Positions 10,091 to 21,788 of a stretch of 64,000 nucleotides of DNA are shown here, in pieces. Made by a program: the position numbers and the translations under genes. Where the stretch lies: contig BSBM01000307.1 of NCBI GenBank assembly GCA_027924585.1, forward strand, positions 12,050,001 through 12,114,000, written 5' to 3'. The notes beneath the pieces were generated by a model. It was not told the origin of the DNA. It saw only the letters and a list, made by a program, of their open reading frames with translations, and did not search any database. This DNA is from Larix kaempferi. Its lineage: Eukaryota > Streptophyta > Pinopsida > Pinales > Pinaceae. The stretch's first letter is position 1. Each line of letters opens with the position of its first letter.

Positions 10091-10249
10091 TAATTTAAAT
10101 CAAATTAATTAACTCTAGCAACACCTCCTCTTGAAAAAGTTTGAATAAAAAAATCAGGCCCTAAGGGGATTGCTAGAGTTCCTGCGTCCTGTGGCATGCT
10201 GGCCGTCGGAGCTAGGGCTCCCCTCGACCCCATCGAGGGCGCTGCCAAG

Positions 10250-11597
10250 ATGGATCCCCCTTCAGAGCCAAATATGGAGGATCGTCGACGCCATTTGGAT
10301 TAAGCTTTTCGGGATCTGGTAACTTCCACTCCGTCGCCACCTTCTTCCTCCTCTGCTTCAAAGGATGCCTTTGTCAAACGCACGACTACTCCTCGGATCC
10401 AGATCACGTCTGTAGCTTCAAGATTGAAATCCCTTGCCCTGAGTGAAAGAGGTTTAATTGGTCAGTTTACATGGATCTGGTCTTCCCCCAAAACTATGGA
10501 CGCCTATATCAATAAAAATTGGATGCCCCCGATATCCGGAGGTTTGCAGCACTGTTTTTGTGGTAAGGGTTTCTTCACTTTCTTGTTTGAACACAAAGTT
10601 GATAGATATCTCATTTTCAAAAGCGTACCTTACTTCCCGTGGCCTTTACTTAAATCGCTGGAACCTGTCTTTTGACCCAGAAAGAGACGTACCCTCTGCT
10701 GTCCTGGTATGGGTTCGCCTCCCCCATCTACCATTACATTGTTGGAATGATGAAACTCTGCAAGCAATCAAAAATACCCTTGGTATTTACATCGACAAAG
10801 CTGAGCCAAAAGGACCGTTGTTCTCCTGCGCTTGAATCTGTGTTGAAGTCGACTTAGAAAAAGGTATGCCAGAGGTGGTAAATATGCAATTGGACGATTG
10901 GGAGCACATACAAAAAGTTGATTATGAACAGTTTCCCTTCAAGTGTAAGAAATGTCATGAATATGGTCATTTTGTAAAAAATTGCCCAAAATCACTGCAA
11001 GAAACCCCTGAACAGAACCCCGAAGAAGGATGGAAGCAAGCAAAAAGGGGGAGGAAAGATTCACAGCCAAATCCCCTAGCAAATGGACCTCAACTAGAGA
11101 AAAATAAAGACAAGGTGGAGGAAGGGATAAAAGCCACTACCAGTAACCAATTTTAGCCTTTTCCTTTGGAGGATGGGAAAATTCCATCCCTAGATAACAT
11201 CGTGACAGAACCTGAGGCAGAGGCTCTCATTCCCTCTGGTTCTCTCATTCCTCCTATCCGAAAGGAAAGGATAGATGCGGTTATGGTAGAAGTTACAACC
11301 CTTGGAGGTTCTTGGGCGGATATGGTAAAGCAAAGCACTGTTGCCCCGCAGATCTTCTCCCCAGAAAACTCGTCGTCACAGGACTCAATGGAATCACATG
11401 ATGTAGCTTTGATGCCGAACACAAGAGGGAGGAAATCGCTAAGATATCACCGTGAGCAGGAAGCAAAAAGGGAGTTAGAGCTGGAAAGGAAAAAACATAT
11501 AGAGGAAACAAAACTCCTGCAAAGTACCAAAAACCAAGGTGGGGCAAAACTGGAAGGCAGATCTCGAGCAGGATCTCAAGCGAATAATAAATTATGA
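10250..11597 (+). pseudogene. LINE ORF1 (DUF4283-like domain plus CCHC zinc knuckle), copy 1
   Basis: Starts MDPPSEP. A DUF4283-like domain (GGLQHCFCGKGFFTFLFEHK, then LPLHCWNDETLQ) is followed by a zinc knuckle CKKCHEYGHFVKNC with all four ligands, and a basic tail. It is broken by TAA after RRRHLD, by an 8-bp deletion near 10637 relative to copy 2, by TGA near 10834 and by TAG 11154-11156. The last is shared with copy 2. Plant L1 ORF1 proteins bind the element RNA. Confidence 0.8.
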
Positions 11598-12068
11598 AAG
11601 TTGTCTCGTGGAACTGTAGGGGTCTGGGGGGAGCAAGCAAAGTAGAAGCATTAAGAGATATGACAAAATCAGAAAGACCAGACTTGTTGTTACTCTAGGA
11701 GACAAAAATGCAAAACGTGGAGGCTCTGGCGCTCTCACGTCTATTCTGGAAGGATTGCCATGGTAAGTCTCAAAGCTCTAAGGGAGCCTCTGGGGTATTG
11801 CTACGTTTCTCTCAAGCAATTACTTGATAAAATCTTCAAAAGAAAGCCATCACTAGATTCTTATTGAAATCCATGAAGAATACAATCAGCACTTAACATA
11901 TATCTGCAACGTTTATGGCCCAACGCATTATAGGGACAAGGATATTTTTTGGGAGGACCTGTCAAAGCTAAAAGATGATCTGCGAGGTAAAGATGTGATC
12001 ATTCCGGGGGATTTCAATGCCACCAAAGCGCAGTAGGAGAAACATGGTAGTTCAAGGGTAAGGGAGGA
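11594..12068 (+). pseudogene. LINE ORF2 start (AP-type endonuclease), copy 1, truncated
   Basis: Begins MKVVSWNCRGLG, the first motif of the exonuclease-endonuclease-phosphatase fold, and reaches GDFNAT. TAG at 11695-11697 stands where copy 2 has CAG. Small indels shift the frame, and TAG 12034-12036 is shared with copy 2. Confidence 0.8.
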
Positions 12069-12290
12069 ATTCTATCGCTTTGCTTCCCGGGGAGGGGTCT
12101 TCTATCACAGAGGTCTGCTTTGCTTGGCAGGGGGGGTTTGGGAGGACTTCTATCGCTTTGCTTCCCGGGGCGGGGCATTTCTATCACAGAGGTATGCTTT
12201 GCTTGGCGGGGGGGTGTTATAGGGGACTTCTATCACAGAGGCCTGCTTTGCTTGGCGGGCGGGGGGGGGGGTTTATAAGGTCAAAAACCG
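12069..12290. repeat. Minisatellite with long G runs
   Basis: Imperfect units built from CTTCTATCACAGAGG, CTGCTTTGCTTGGC and a run of 7-11 G. The longest G run is at 12261-12271. Related array at 16105-16350. The G runs could form G-quadruplexes on the plus strand. Confidence 0.8.
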
Positions 12291-12329
12291 CGCTAGCAGT
12301 GTGTTGGAAGTGGGATGGAATGTTTTGCT

Positions 12330-15300
12330 TGGCCACATCAACCACATTGGTATTAAAGTGGTTGTGACTGAATTCAAATTTTAAATATTCATTTTATTTC
12401 AAAATTTAGAAGATTTTTTTTAATGATCAATTTAAAAAACAAGAAAATATTGACAATGGCTTGTACATAAAGTACTTTTATGAACCACTTATGGTAGCTA
12501 GTTTTTCCACTCTGGTCTCCACTACTGGTTACCACATACTGGCATCTATCCCCTACTAGACATTGCGAAATGGGGACGGGGCTACAACTAATTATTAGTG
12601 GATGGAACTTGGTGTTGGTGTTAGGTAATTTTATTAAATATTCAATGATTGTCGAAGTGCCAAACTCATGAATCTGCCAAGTTTCCAACAATTGTCAAGC
12701 CTCAAGCATACCGCTTCCAGTGTGCACCCCGTTTCCTCTTTTGTTTGTTGTAGAAGGAAAGGCAGCTCGGTTACCCTCGCAATATTGGCTTATGAAACAG
12801 GGATGCGGAGCCCCCTTACCAAAGATGAGGAATTCCAAGAGGACCTCACAAATTCCAAAGCCACCCTGTCATTAAATCCATGAAGTTTTTCAAAGTAAAC
12901 CAATCGACCTCTCAAAAAATCCTCGTGGCCTCCATATTAATCTGGAGGATATATATGCCCACCGGTTCATGACCGGAAGCATTGCCCCTCAATTGCTATG
13001 AATCCACATAGGAAGAAGACATAGTGCAGCTGAGTAACTCACAGTTTGTTGTTCAGAAGCTTGGACAGAAATTGTAGTGTGCATCCTGCAGGCGCTGCCG
13101 CATTCGTTTATTGTGGAGTGCTGAGGACAAGAGGGGGAATAACAGTCTGCGGCTACAGGAACCGTTGGTCCACCATACCTATCCCTCAATGAATTTACTC
13201 TTCATTGTCAAGTGTTTTCTTCTCAATTAATTATGGGACATCACTGACTTTCCATATTTGCACAAGCATCAGAATGGATTGCATTGCAGCATTTGTACTC
13301 TCCCCAAACAGGCGCACTTCTTCCTTTTTCTAAGGGACTCTGTTTCTTGAGAAACTCTATCATACTCGCTCCTTTTTTCCAAATTCCAACTGAGCTTTGT
13401 CTTCGATTAAAAAAAGAACTTCATCAAATTGTAGCATTATATTTCCAAATTCCTGCTCTCAAGTTCTGGATTCTGGAAGTAGCTTGTGTTCTAAGTAGTT
13501 TTAAAGTTTTATCAAGAGCCACTCTATTGTTTCCCTTGCAAGTTGTCGTTCGTAGGGCAAATGATCTCAAGTCTCTAGTTGCCTCAATGAGTCTCCAATG
13601 CCTACAGAAACAGGATTGTGTCGGTTCTATGTATTGACTTCATTATAAAATTGTCGATGATCTGGAGCTAGTCTATCCTATCAGAAAGAGTATGTGAAGG
13701 GATCCTTTGCACACGAAAAATATGGAATCATGGAGCATCGATATGATAATTATGCTCATATCTTATTATTTCAATATTGAGAAGATGTCAAATTGGGAAA
13801 ACAAAATAAGAATTGAACAAAGACTTGGGCGTTGGTTCTTATCATCGCATGAAGTTTTGTAGGCAAGAGCTACAACAAAACTAATAAAACTACGGGGTTA
13901 GTTGAGGTACTTGGGTTTTCTGGGCGGGAACCATCCATTAGCACTAGCAAACCTATCCTTATCTACGAGGTTAGTTGATGTATTTGGGGTTTTCTAGGCG
14001 AGAGCCGCCCATTAGCAAACCTATCCTTAGTTGTCTTCAACAATAAGGATTCATTTAAATTTTTAAGGAATTCCTTATAAGGCCAATATATGTAGATGAA
14101 TCTCATGATCACCCACCCCATACCGAAAAGATAGTTTCTTGTGCTCAATTCGATGCTTGAGAATTGGACATAACTTTCCCTTCCTTCCAGCACTGTTGTT
14201 TGGTGTTGCTGCTTTGGCCTTTAGCCTCTTAAGATTATCCATTTAGAGTATATAATAGACTTTCTTAAAGGACTTGTTTTATTTAGCCACAGTAAATCCT
14301 CGTGGCCAGCCGGGGTGTAACGCGTTCACCTATATCAGGTGACTTTCTCTCCTCAAAAGTTGATTTTTTTGGAGATGTTCTTGAGTAGTTCATGTTTATC
14401 CTCTAGGGCCATTTTCTCCGTAGGTGGATGTGCCTCATTCTTAGAGAAGTTCCTGGTTATGTCTATGTGGATGTCTTGAATCCAATCCAGATAATGTTAA
14501 CTATTAATACTACATTGTCACAAATCCTGACATGGCGAACAAGCCCCAGATATGTCGAGCTTGAAGTTCGTTGGAATCTGGCATAGATTGGGCATTGCAA
14601 TCATGCTCATAGTAAGGCATCCACCATTTTTGAATTTTGTACAATTCCCTTGTCTCCGTTAACTGTAGTATTCTGCTATAAATGTTCGTTGAATTACTGC
14701 TAGTTGATGATGGATGGGGGCAAAACAATTGAAAAACAATGGAAGACCACTCAAGTCTTTTGAATTTTTTGGGAAATTGAAATGAATAGACACATATACG
14801 TATAAACACAAGACTTATGAATGTTTTGGGAAATTGAATTGAATAGACATGTACACATGTAAAAATATAAACACGTTTTGGGAAATTGAAATGAATAGAC
14901 ATGTACACATGTATAGATATAAACACTTAGGGTGTGGCCCGTGGGCTGTGGGCATTCTTGAAAAAAAACACTTCCGAAAATACATATATATAAAACACTT
15001 AGGAACCCCCACTTTAGACTAATGAACAGTTCACCAACGAAGGTGACTTTATTGCAATAGTTGGACACCACGGATTGTATGTGTGGATGCTCATCTATTA
15101 TGGCATCCACTCCACTACTGGACATATTGTTGTAATAATCAGCTTCTGTGGTTGGACTTATTAGACTTTGTTTAGGGATTCTGAACTCATATGTCAATAA
15201 ATATTTTGTAAAGGACTTATTCCAATACCCAATTCTTATGTCCTCCCTTGCCAAGACACTGTAAATCGTCGAACATTGGTTGCAAATCACCAAACATTGG

Positions 15301-15468
15301 TTATAAATATATGATTCCCCATCGTTTTCCTTGTGATTCTATTTAGAGGATTACACATAAGAAACGCCATCAATGAATCTCATAATTATAGTGGTTAAGT
15401 TATAATAAACCAACCTAGATCCAAATTCTAGGCTCTATCAAGCGCAGAGAGGGATCAAATCTCCTGCA
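12330..15468. repeat. Repeat unit copy B
   Basis: Colinear with copy A (4495-7620) over its whole length. It ends inside the left arm of the inverted repeat, at the point where the text CTCCTGCAGG joins copy C'. It contains the same short ORFs, minisatellite (14766-14930) and minus-strand GLR fragment. Confidence 0.8.
14995..15293 (-). pseudogene. GLR gene fragment, copy B
   Basis: Same S2-domain fragment as copy A, with IRIGYWNKSF, EADYYNNMSSSGVDAIIDE and SNYCNKVTFVGE. A 2-bp deletion relative to copy A near 15260 shifts the frame at its 5' side. Confidence 0.65.
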
Positions 15469-16090
15469 GGAGCTACCACATTCGTTTATTGTGGAGTGTC
15501 GAAGACAAGAGGGGGAATAACATTCTGCAGCTACAGGAACCGTTGGTCCACCACACATAGCCCTCAATGAATTTACTCTTCATTGTTAAGTGTTTTCTTC
15601 TCAATTAATTATGGGACGTCACTGACTTTCCATATTTTCACAAGCATCAGAATGGATTGCATTGCAGCATTTGTACTCTCCCCAAATAGGTGCACTTCTT
15701 CCTCTTTCTAAGGGACTCTGTTTCCTAAGAAGCTCTATCATACTCGCTCCTTTTTTCCAAATTCCAACTGAGCTTTCTCTTCTATTAAAAAAAGAACTTC
15801 ATCAAATTGTAGCATTATATTTCCAAATTCCTGCTCTCAAGTTCTGGATTCTAGAAGTAGCTTGTGTTCTAGGTAGTTTTAATGTCTTTATCAAGAGCCA
15901 CTCTATTGTTTCCCTTGCAAGTTGTCGTTCGTAGGGAAAATGATCTCGAGTCTCTAGTTGCCTCGATGAGTCTCCAATGCCTACAAAAACAATATTGTGT
16001 CGGTTCTATCTGTTGACTTCATTATAAAATTGTCGATGATCAGGAGCTAGTCTATCCTATCAAAAAGAGTATGTGAAGGGATCCTATGCA
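15465..16090. repeat. Repeat unit fragment C' (middle part)
   Basis: Corresponds to about 5264-5893 of copy A and joins directly to copy B at a short shared text (CTCCTGCAGG). Its right end, CAGTAGGAGAAACA, equals the LINE text just before the minisatellite at 12031-12044, so a LINE remnant of about 15 bp is fused here. Confidence 0.7.
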
Positions 16091-16104
16091 CAGTAGGAGA
16101 AACA

Positions 16105-16350
16105 CAACACTTCTCGATTGGAGGTTGGGTTTGGGAGGACTTCTATCGCTTTTCTTCCCGGGGCGGGGGTCTTCTATCACAGAGGCCTGCTTTGCTTGGC
16201 GGGGGGGGGGGGGTTGGGAGGACTTCTATCGCTTTGCTTCCTAGGGCGGGGCACTTCTATCACAGAGGTTTGCTTTGCTTGGCGGGGGGGGGGGTGCGGG
16301 TGCGACGGGGGACTTCTATCACAGAGGCCTGCTTTGCTTGGGGGGGGGGT
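16105..16350. repeat. Minisatellite with long G runs, second array
   Basis: Same units as at 12069-12290. G runs of 13 (16201-16213), 11 (16284-16294) and 10 (16340-16349). Confidence 0.8.
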
Positions 16351-16404
16351 TTATAAGGTCAAAAACCGTGCTAGCAGCGTGTTGGAAGTGATATGGAATG
16401 TTTT

Positions 16405-17240
16405 TCTTGGCCACATCAGCCACATTGGTCTTAAAGTGGTTGTGACTTAATTCAAATTTTAAATATTCATTTTATTTCAAAATTTAGAAGATTTTTTTTA
16501 ATGAGTAATTTAAAAAAGAAGAAAATATTGACAGTGGCTTTTACATAAAGTACTTTTATGAACCACATATGGTAGCTAGTTTTTCCACTCCGGTCTCCAC
16601 TATTGGTTACCACATACTGGCATCTATCCCCTACTAGACATTGGGCAATGGGGACGGGGATACAACTAATTATTAGTGGTTGGAACTTGGTGTTGGTGTT
16701 AGGTAATTTTATTAAATATTCAATGATTGTCGAAGTGCCAAACTCATAAATCTACCAAGTTACCAACAATTGTCAAGCCTCGAGCATACTACTGCCAGTG
16801 TGCACCCCGTTTCCTCTTTTGTTCATTGTAGAAGGAAAGGCAGCTCGGTTACCCTCGCAATATTGGCTTATGAAACAGGGATGCGGAGCCCCCTTACCAA
16901 AGATGAGGAATTCCAAAAGGACCTCACAAACTCCAAAGCCACCCTGTCATTAAATCCCTGAAGTTTTTCAAAGTAAACCAATCGACCTCTCAAAACATCC
17001 TCGTGGCCTCCATATTAATCTGGAGGATATATATGCCCACCGGTTCATGACGGGAAGCATTTCCCCTCAATTGCTATGAATCCACATAAGAAGAAGACAT
17101 AGTGCAGCTGAGTAACTCACAGGTTTTTTGTTCAGAAGCTTGGACAGGAATTGTAGCGTGCATCCTGCAGGCAATGCCGCATTCGTTTACTGTGGAGGGC
17201 CGAAGAAAAGAGGGGGAATAACAGTCTGTGGCTACAGGAA
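16405..17240. repeat. Repeat unit fragment C (first part)
   Basis: Corresponds to about 4495-5336 of copy A and ends abruptly at GGCTACAGGAAC, where LINE copy 2 begins. Together with C' the order of unit parts is permuted (middle before start), which points to tandem arrangement followed by deletion. Confidence 0.7.
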
Positions 17241-17432
17241 CTCAAATTTTAGTTAAATTTTAATTTAAATCAAATTAATTAACTCTAGCAACACCTCCTC
17301 TTGAAAAAGTTTGAATAAAAAAAACAGGCCCTAAGGGGATTGCTAGGGTTCCTACGCTTTGTTCCTGTGTCGTACGGCGTGCTGCTCGTCAGAGCTAGGG
17401 ATCCCCTCGACCCCATCGAGGGTGTTTCCTAG

Positions 17433-18780
17433 ATGGATCCCCCTTCGGAGCCAAATCTGGAGGATCGTCGGCGCCGTTTGGATGAAGCTTTCCGGGCTCT
17501 GGTAGCTTCCACTCTATTGCCGCCTTCATCCTCCTCTGATTCAAATGATTCCTTTGTCAAACACACGAGTGCTCCTCGGATCCAGATCATGCCTGGAACT
17601 TCAAGATTGAAAGCCCTTTCCCTGATTGAAATAGGTTTAATCGGTCAGTTTACATGGATCTAACCTTCCCCCAAAACTATGGACGCCTGGATTAATAAAA
17701 ATTGGATGCCCCTAATATCCGGAGGTTTGCAACATTGTTTGTGTGGTAAGGGTTTCTTCACTTTCTTGTTTGAACACAAAGTTGATAGATATCTCATTTT
17801 CAGAAATGTACCTTACTTCTTAGGTTCCCATGGCCTTTACTTAAACCACTGGAACCTGTCTTTCGACCCAGAAAGAGACATACCCTCTGCTATCCCGATA
17901 TGGGTTCACCTCCCCCATCTACCATTACATTGTTGGAATGATGAAACTCTACAAGCAATCATAAATTCCCTTGGCATTTACATCGACAAAGCTGAGCCAA
18001 AAGGATCGTTGTTCTCCTGCACTCAAATCTGTGTTGAAGTCGACTTAGAAAAGGGCCTGCCAGAGGTGGTAAATATGCAAATGGAGACTGGGAGCACATA
18101 CACAAAGTTGATTATGAACAGTTTCCCTTCAAGCATAAGAAATGTCACGAATATGGTCATTTCGTAAAAAATTGCCCAAAAGCAGTGCAAGAAACCCCTG
18201 AACAGAACCCTGAAGAAGGATGGAACCAAGCAAAAAGGGGGAGGAAAGCTTCACAGCCAAATCCCCTAGCAAATGGACCTCAACTAGAGAAAAATAAAGA
18301 CAAGGTGCAGAAAGGGATAGAAGCCACTACCAGTAAGCAATTTTAGCCTTTTCCTTTGGAGGATGGGGAAATTCCATCCCCAGATAACATAGTGACAGAA
18401 CCTAAGGTAGAGGCTCTCATTCCCTCTGGTTCTCCCATTCCTCCTATCTAAAAGGAAAGGATAGATGCGGTTATGGCAGAAGTTACAACCCCTGGAGGTT
18501 CTTGGGCATATATGGTAAAGCAAAGCACTGTTGCCCTGCAGATCTTCTCCCCAGAAAACTCGTCGTCACAGGACTCAATCGAATCACATGATGTAGCTTT
18601 GATCCTGAACATAAGAGGGAGGAAATCGCTAAGATATCACCGTGAGCAGGAAGCAGAAAGGGAGTTAGAGATGGGAAGGCAAAAAAGTATAGAGGAAACA
18701 AAGCTCTTGCAAAGTACCAAAAACCAAGGCGGGGCAAAATCGGAAGGCAGATCTTGAGTAGGATCTCAAGTGACTAAGAA
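17433..18780 (+). pseudogene. LINE ORF1, copy 2
   Basis: Same layout as copy 1. It is open to TAA at about 17661, then open at 17679-18167 in the same frame, then frameshifted by a one-base loss near 18085. The first zinc-knuckle Cys codon (TGT in copy 1) is CAT here, so the knuckle would be dead. TAG 18344-18346 is shared with copy 1. Confidence 0.8.
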
Positions 18781-19039
18781 ATGATGAAATTTGTCTCGTG
18801 GAACTGCAGGGGTCTGGGGCGAGCAAGCAAAGTAGAAGCATTAAGAGATATGACAAAATCAGAAAGACCAGACTTGTTGTTACTCCAGGAGACAAAAATG
18901 CAAAACATGGAGGCTCTGGTGCTCTCACGTCTATTCTGGAAGGATTGCCATGGTAAGGCTCAAAGCTCTAAGGGAGCCTATGGGGGTATTGCTATGTTTC
19001 TCTCAAACAATTACTTGATAAAATATTCAAAAGAAAGCC
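18781..19039 (+). pseudogene. LINE ORF2, endonuclease N-terminus, copy 2
   Basis: Open reading frame from ATG 18781 with FVSWNCRGLGRASK and LLLLQETKM, the first catalytic motifs of an AP-like endonuclease. The frame runs into the gypsy 5' LTR at 19040. The continuation lies at 32450. Confidence 0.85.
19035..19039 (+). repeat. Target site duplication (left), AAGCC
   Basis: AAGCC precedes the 5' LTR and is repeated at 32445-32449 after the 3' LTR. LINE copy 1 has a single AAGCC at the matching place, so the empty site is known. Confidence 0.95.
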
Positions 19040-20438
19040 TGTTGAGCCCAGAATTGGCCCTTTTTGACCATCATTTATCACCGTCCCTTACCTTGTCTTA
19101 CACCAATTACCTTGGCAATTCAACTTATTGTCCTTATATATTCCCCAAATTACCAAGGTATGGCCGATTATTGTTTTATTGTGTTAATACTTATGGTTGT
19201 GATGATTAAAGCTGTGCATCTCTTAATCTGTGCTAACATGATGCGATTTATGAAGGTAGTAAGACAATAGACTGCAGGAAGATCGGAGCTGAACAAGTCA
19301 TGAAGGAACGTTCATCGCTTGTGGAAGGTTCCTTGGGGCTCAAATCGGCAATCAAGGCATAGACGTGGCAGGGCAGCTGTAATCGAAGAACTATCTTAAG
19401 TATGTCGCTGCTCGAATCCAGCTGTGAGCTGGGAGGACCGTCACCCTTGGGACAATTAATGCTTCTCTCATATTTGGATATTTCAGTTCTGCCACGCATT
19501 GTAACAGCTAGATTATTTAGGGCGCCTGAAGATCAGAGATCTTCATGGCTGCCCAATTATAGGTTTAGATGTTGCAAATTGTATGTATAAATATGGGGAA
19601 CTACCTCGACTGAGGGGTTGGACAGCAAACAATTAATTTATCTTGTATTAGCAGCCAAGCCAAAACTGTGTACTCATCCTTCTGTTAATATAAGGAGTTA
19701 CTTCTGAGTTAAAGAGAGTGTTGTTCAACCAGCGTCTCTGTGTGAAGACTGGGCCCGTCTTCCACAGAGATTGTTGTGTTAATTTAGGATTTCATCTTTC
19801 TCGTTGTGTGATGCTTTGTTCTTTCTTTTATACGCAGCAGCAATATTCATTGTGTGGATTTCTCAGTACTTGATTATATTTTCGTGAGATTGGTGAATGG
19901 TACCGAATAACCGTCGACTGAGTCAGGTTTGTTTTACATATTCAATTTCTGTTCACACTGCTGTGTTCATCCTACAGCTGAGACGTAATCCCAGGAGCTC
20001 TTACCATTTAGCTTTCCTGTTATGTGTTGATTGATTTATATTTTGCAGAACAGTTGCTTCAATTTCTTTTCTCAAATTTCTAGAGTAATGTTCAGGTCAT
20101 GCTTTATGATTCCCAGCTTGATTAAACTAGACAGTTGATTATTTTAGAATGCAATTGAGATTTCCTTCCTGCAATCGTTGATTAGATCTGATCTTAATTC
20201 TGTTTGATGCATAATAGAGAAGAATTGTAGTATAGCAGTTAGAAGGCAATTGGGATTGCATAGATTCTTGGGATGAACATGGATGATAGAAGATAAAAGT
20301 ATTTACTTCTAATGGTTTTGTGTTTAAGCATATATTGTGCACTTGTCCTTTGAAATAAAAAGACTTTCTCGGGTTGACAATAAATTTCATACGCTCTGTG
20401 TGTTGATATTTAATTATCTGCAATTAGAGTGCTTGACA
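19040..20438 (+). repeat. Gypsy 5' LTR
   Basis: Starts TGTTGAGCCC, ends GTGCTTGACA. Differences from the 3' LTR lie near 19195, 19419, 19495, 19773 and 19912. A TATA box (TATAAATA, 19586-19593) lies in the middle. Confidence 0.95.
19586..19593 (+). promoter_or_regulatory. TATA box of the gypsy LTR promoter
   Basis: TATAAATA in the central part of the LTR, the usual place for the RNA polymerase II start of an LTR element. Present unchanged in the 3' LTR. Confidence 0.6.
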
Positions 20439-20441
20439 TTT

Positions 20442-20458
20442 TGGCGCCGTTGCCGGGG
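20442..20458 (+). promoter_or_regulatory. Primer binding site, tRNA-Asp type
   Basis: TGGCGCCGTTGCCGGGG starts three bases after the LTR. It is complementary to the 3' end of plant tRNA-Asp, the primer used by Athila and related gypsy elements. Confidence 0.85.
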
Positions 20459-20548
20459 AAGGATAAACATTAAACACTAGTCATTAGTCGTATTTGATAC
20501 TTGCTTTTAGTCAGTCTTTTTGGTTGTTTTTGAAATGATCTGCTTCGC

Positions 20549-21788
20549 ATGAATACGAGGAGGGTAAAACGCGATCACCTCCCAACCCCCAAAACTCCAC
20601 AAATTACTAACAGTGCAGGTGGTTCGGGTCATGGTCGAGCTCCACCGCTGGGCAGAAGAACATTCATCGACGACCTTGTTGACAAAACGGATTCAGCTGT
20701 CAGATCTCGTCAACGGGAGACTCCTATCAAAAGAGGCCCTGCTGATCCTGGAGCGCCAGCATCAGGATCTACAGTGGAGGATACAGGAGCAACGACGATT
20801 CCTGCATATACTCCTGCTAAAGAAGGAACAGCTGATTCAGCTGTTGCAATTGAAGAGTACGCAGCTGTTACATCTGAAGAATACGCAGCTGCTACAACCG
20901 AAGAATACGCAGCTGCTACAACCGAAGAATACGCAGCTGTTACATTCGAAGAATACGCAGCTGTTACAACTGAGGTAAGGGATAAAGGGACAAACGAAGG
21001 AGAAGATACAGAAGAAAAGATGAATAACAGACATGAGAATGAAGAGGAAGAAGCAGTGGTACAATACCATCATGAAGATGATTCCCCGCCAGAAACTATG
21101 GCTACATTGCAATTCCCAATACAGCAGCTAGAGGGGACAGCTCCTATGAAAAACATCTCACCGTCGGTGTTACCCCGCTTCCATGGCAGGGCGGCAGAAG
21201 ATCCAGACGAATTCTTGTTTGAATTCGATATCCTCTGTCGCAGCTATGATTATGTCACAGATGCTCAAAAGTTAAAGATTTTTCCTGCCACCCCTGAAGA
21301 ACAATGCATTACGATGGTTCATGAGCCTTGGGGGAGGAACTGTTGCTAACTGGAACAAAATGAAGCAAGTGTTCCTGGAAAAATATCAAGAATATTGCAA
21401 CACCAGGGACAAAAGGGAGGAGTTATTCAAGATGGTACAGAAGGAGGATGAAAGTTTGGAGGATTTTGTGGAAAGGTTGCTGTACAATGTGCAGAGAGCT
21501 GGACAGACGAACATGGGACTAGATGTGCTTAAGATAATCCTGCTTCGAGGAATCAGGGACGATTGTTTAGACATGCTAAATTTATTAGGAAAGGGGGATA
21601 TCTCTAAAGAATCTTTTGAGACAATTGTGGAATTATGTAAGAGATATTCCAGGGGATCTTCTAGGCATAATAAGCAGCATAAACGAAATAACCTGGAACG
21701 TGATGTCTTCGACAGAACTCAGAAGTCATCCAATGGGGGAGCTACACGTGCAGAGATAGGAAATCTTCTTGAAAACTTTAAAACATAA
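20549..21788 (+). pseudogene. gag: Gypsy gag, frameshifted
   Basis: ATG 20549 opens a polar N-terminus. Five tandem 24-bp units (20852-20971) encode EEYAAVTT-type octapeptides, followed by an acidic segment and the retrotransposon Gag core (LPRFHGRAAEDPDEFLFEF). One extra C in the run 21291-21294 shifts the frame; the second half is open in the other frame from before 21321 to TAA 21786-21788. The next ORF starts at once (ATG 21789) in that same frame and carries the zinc knuckles, so the TAA interrupts what is one Gag-Pol in related elements. Gag forms the particle that packages the RNA. Confidence 0.85.
20852..20971 (+). repeat. 24-bp tandem repeat inside gag (five units)
   Basis: Units of the form GAAGAATACGCAGCTGYTAC plus four bases, encoding EEYAAVTS, EEYAAATT and similar. 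Low-complexity expansion in the disordered N-terminal part of Gag. Confidence 0.9.

Larger units (their letters stand above)
10085..12068 (+). mobile_element. L1-type LINE, copy 1, 3'-truncated
   Basis: Closely similar to the start of LINE copy 2 (17241 onward). It contains the 5' UTR, ORF1 and the beginning of the ORF2 endonuclease. It stops at about 12068, just after the endonuclease GDFNAT region, where the G-run minisatellite begins. Loss of the 3' end is unusual for LINEs, which normally lose the 5' end, so a later rearrangement is likely. Confidence 0.85.

Noticed and set aside
21786-21788. Programmed stop readthrough between gag and pol
   Set aside because: Cannot be told from a private mutation with one copy; gag is also frameshifted upstream.
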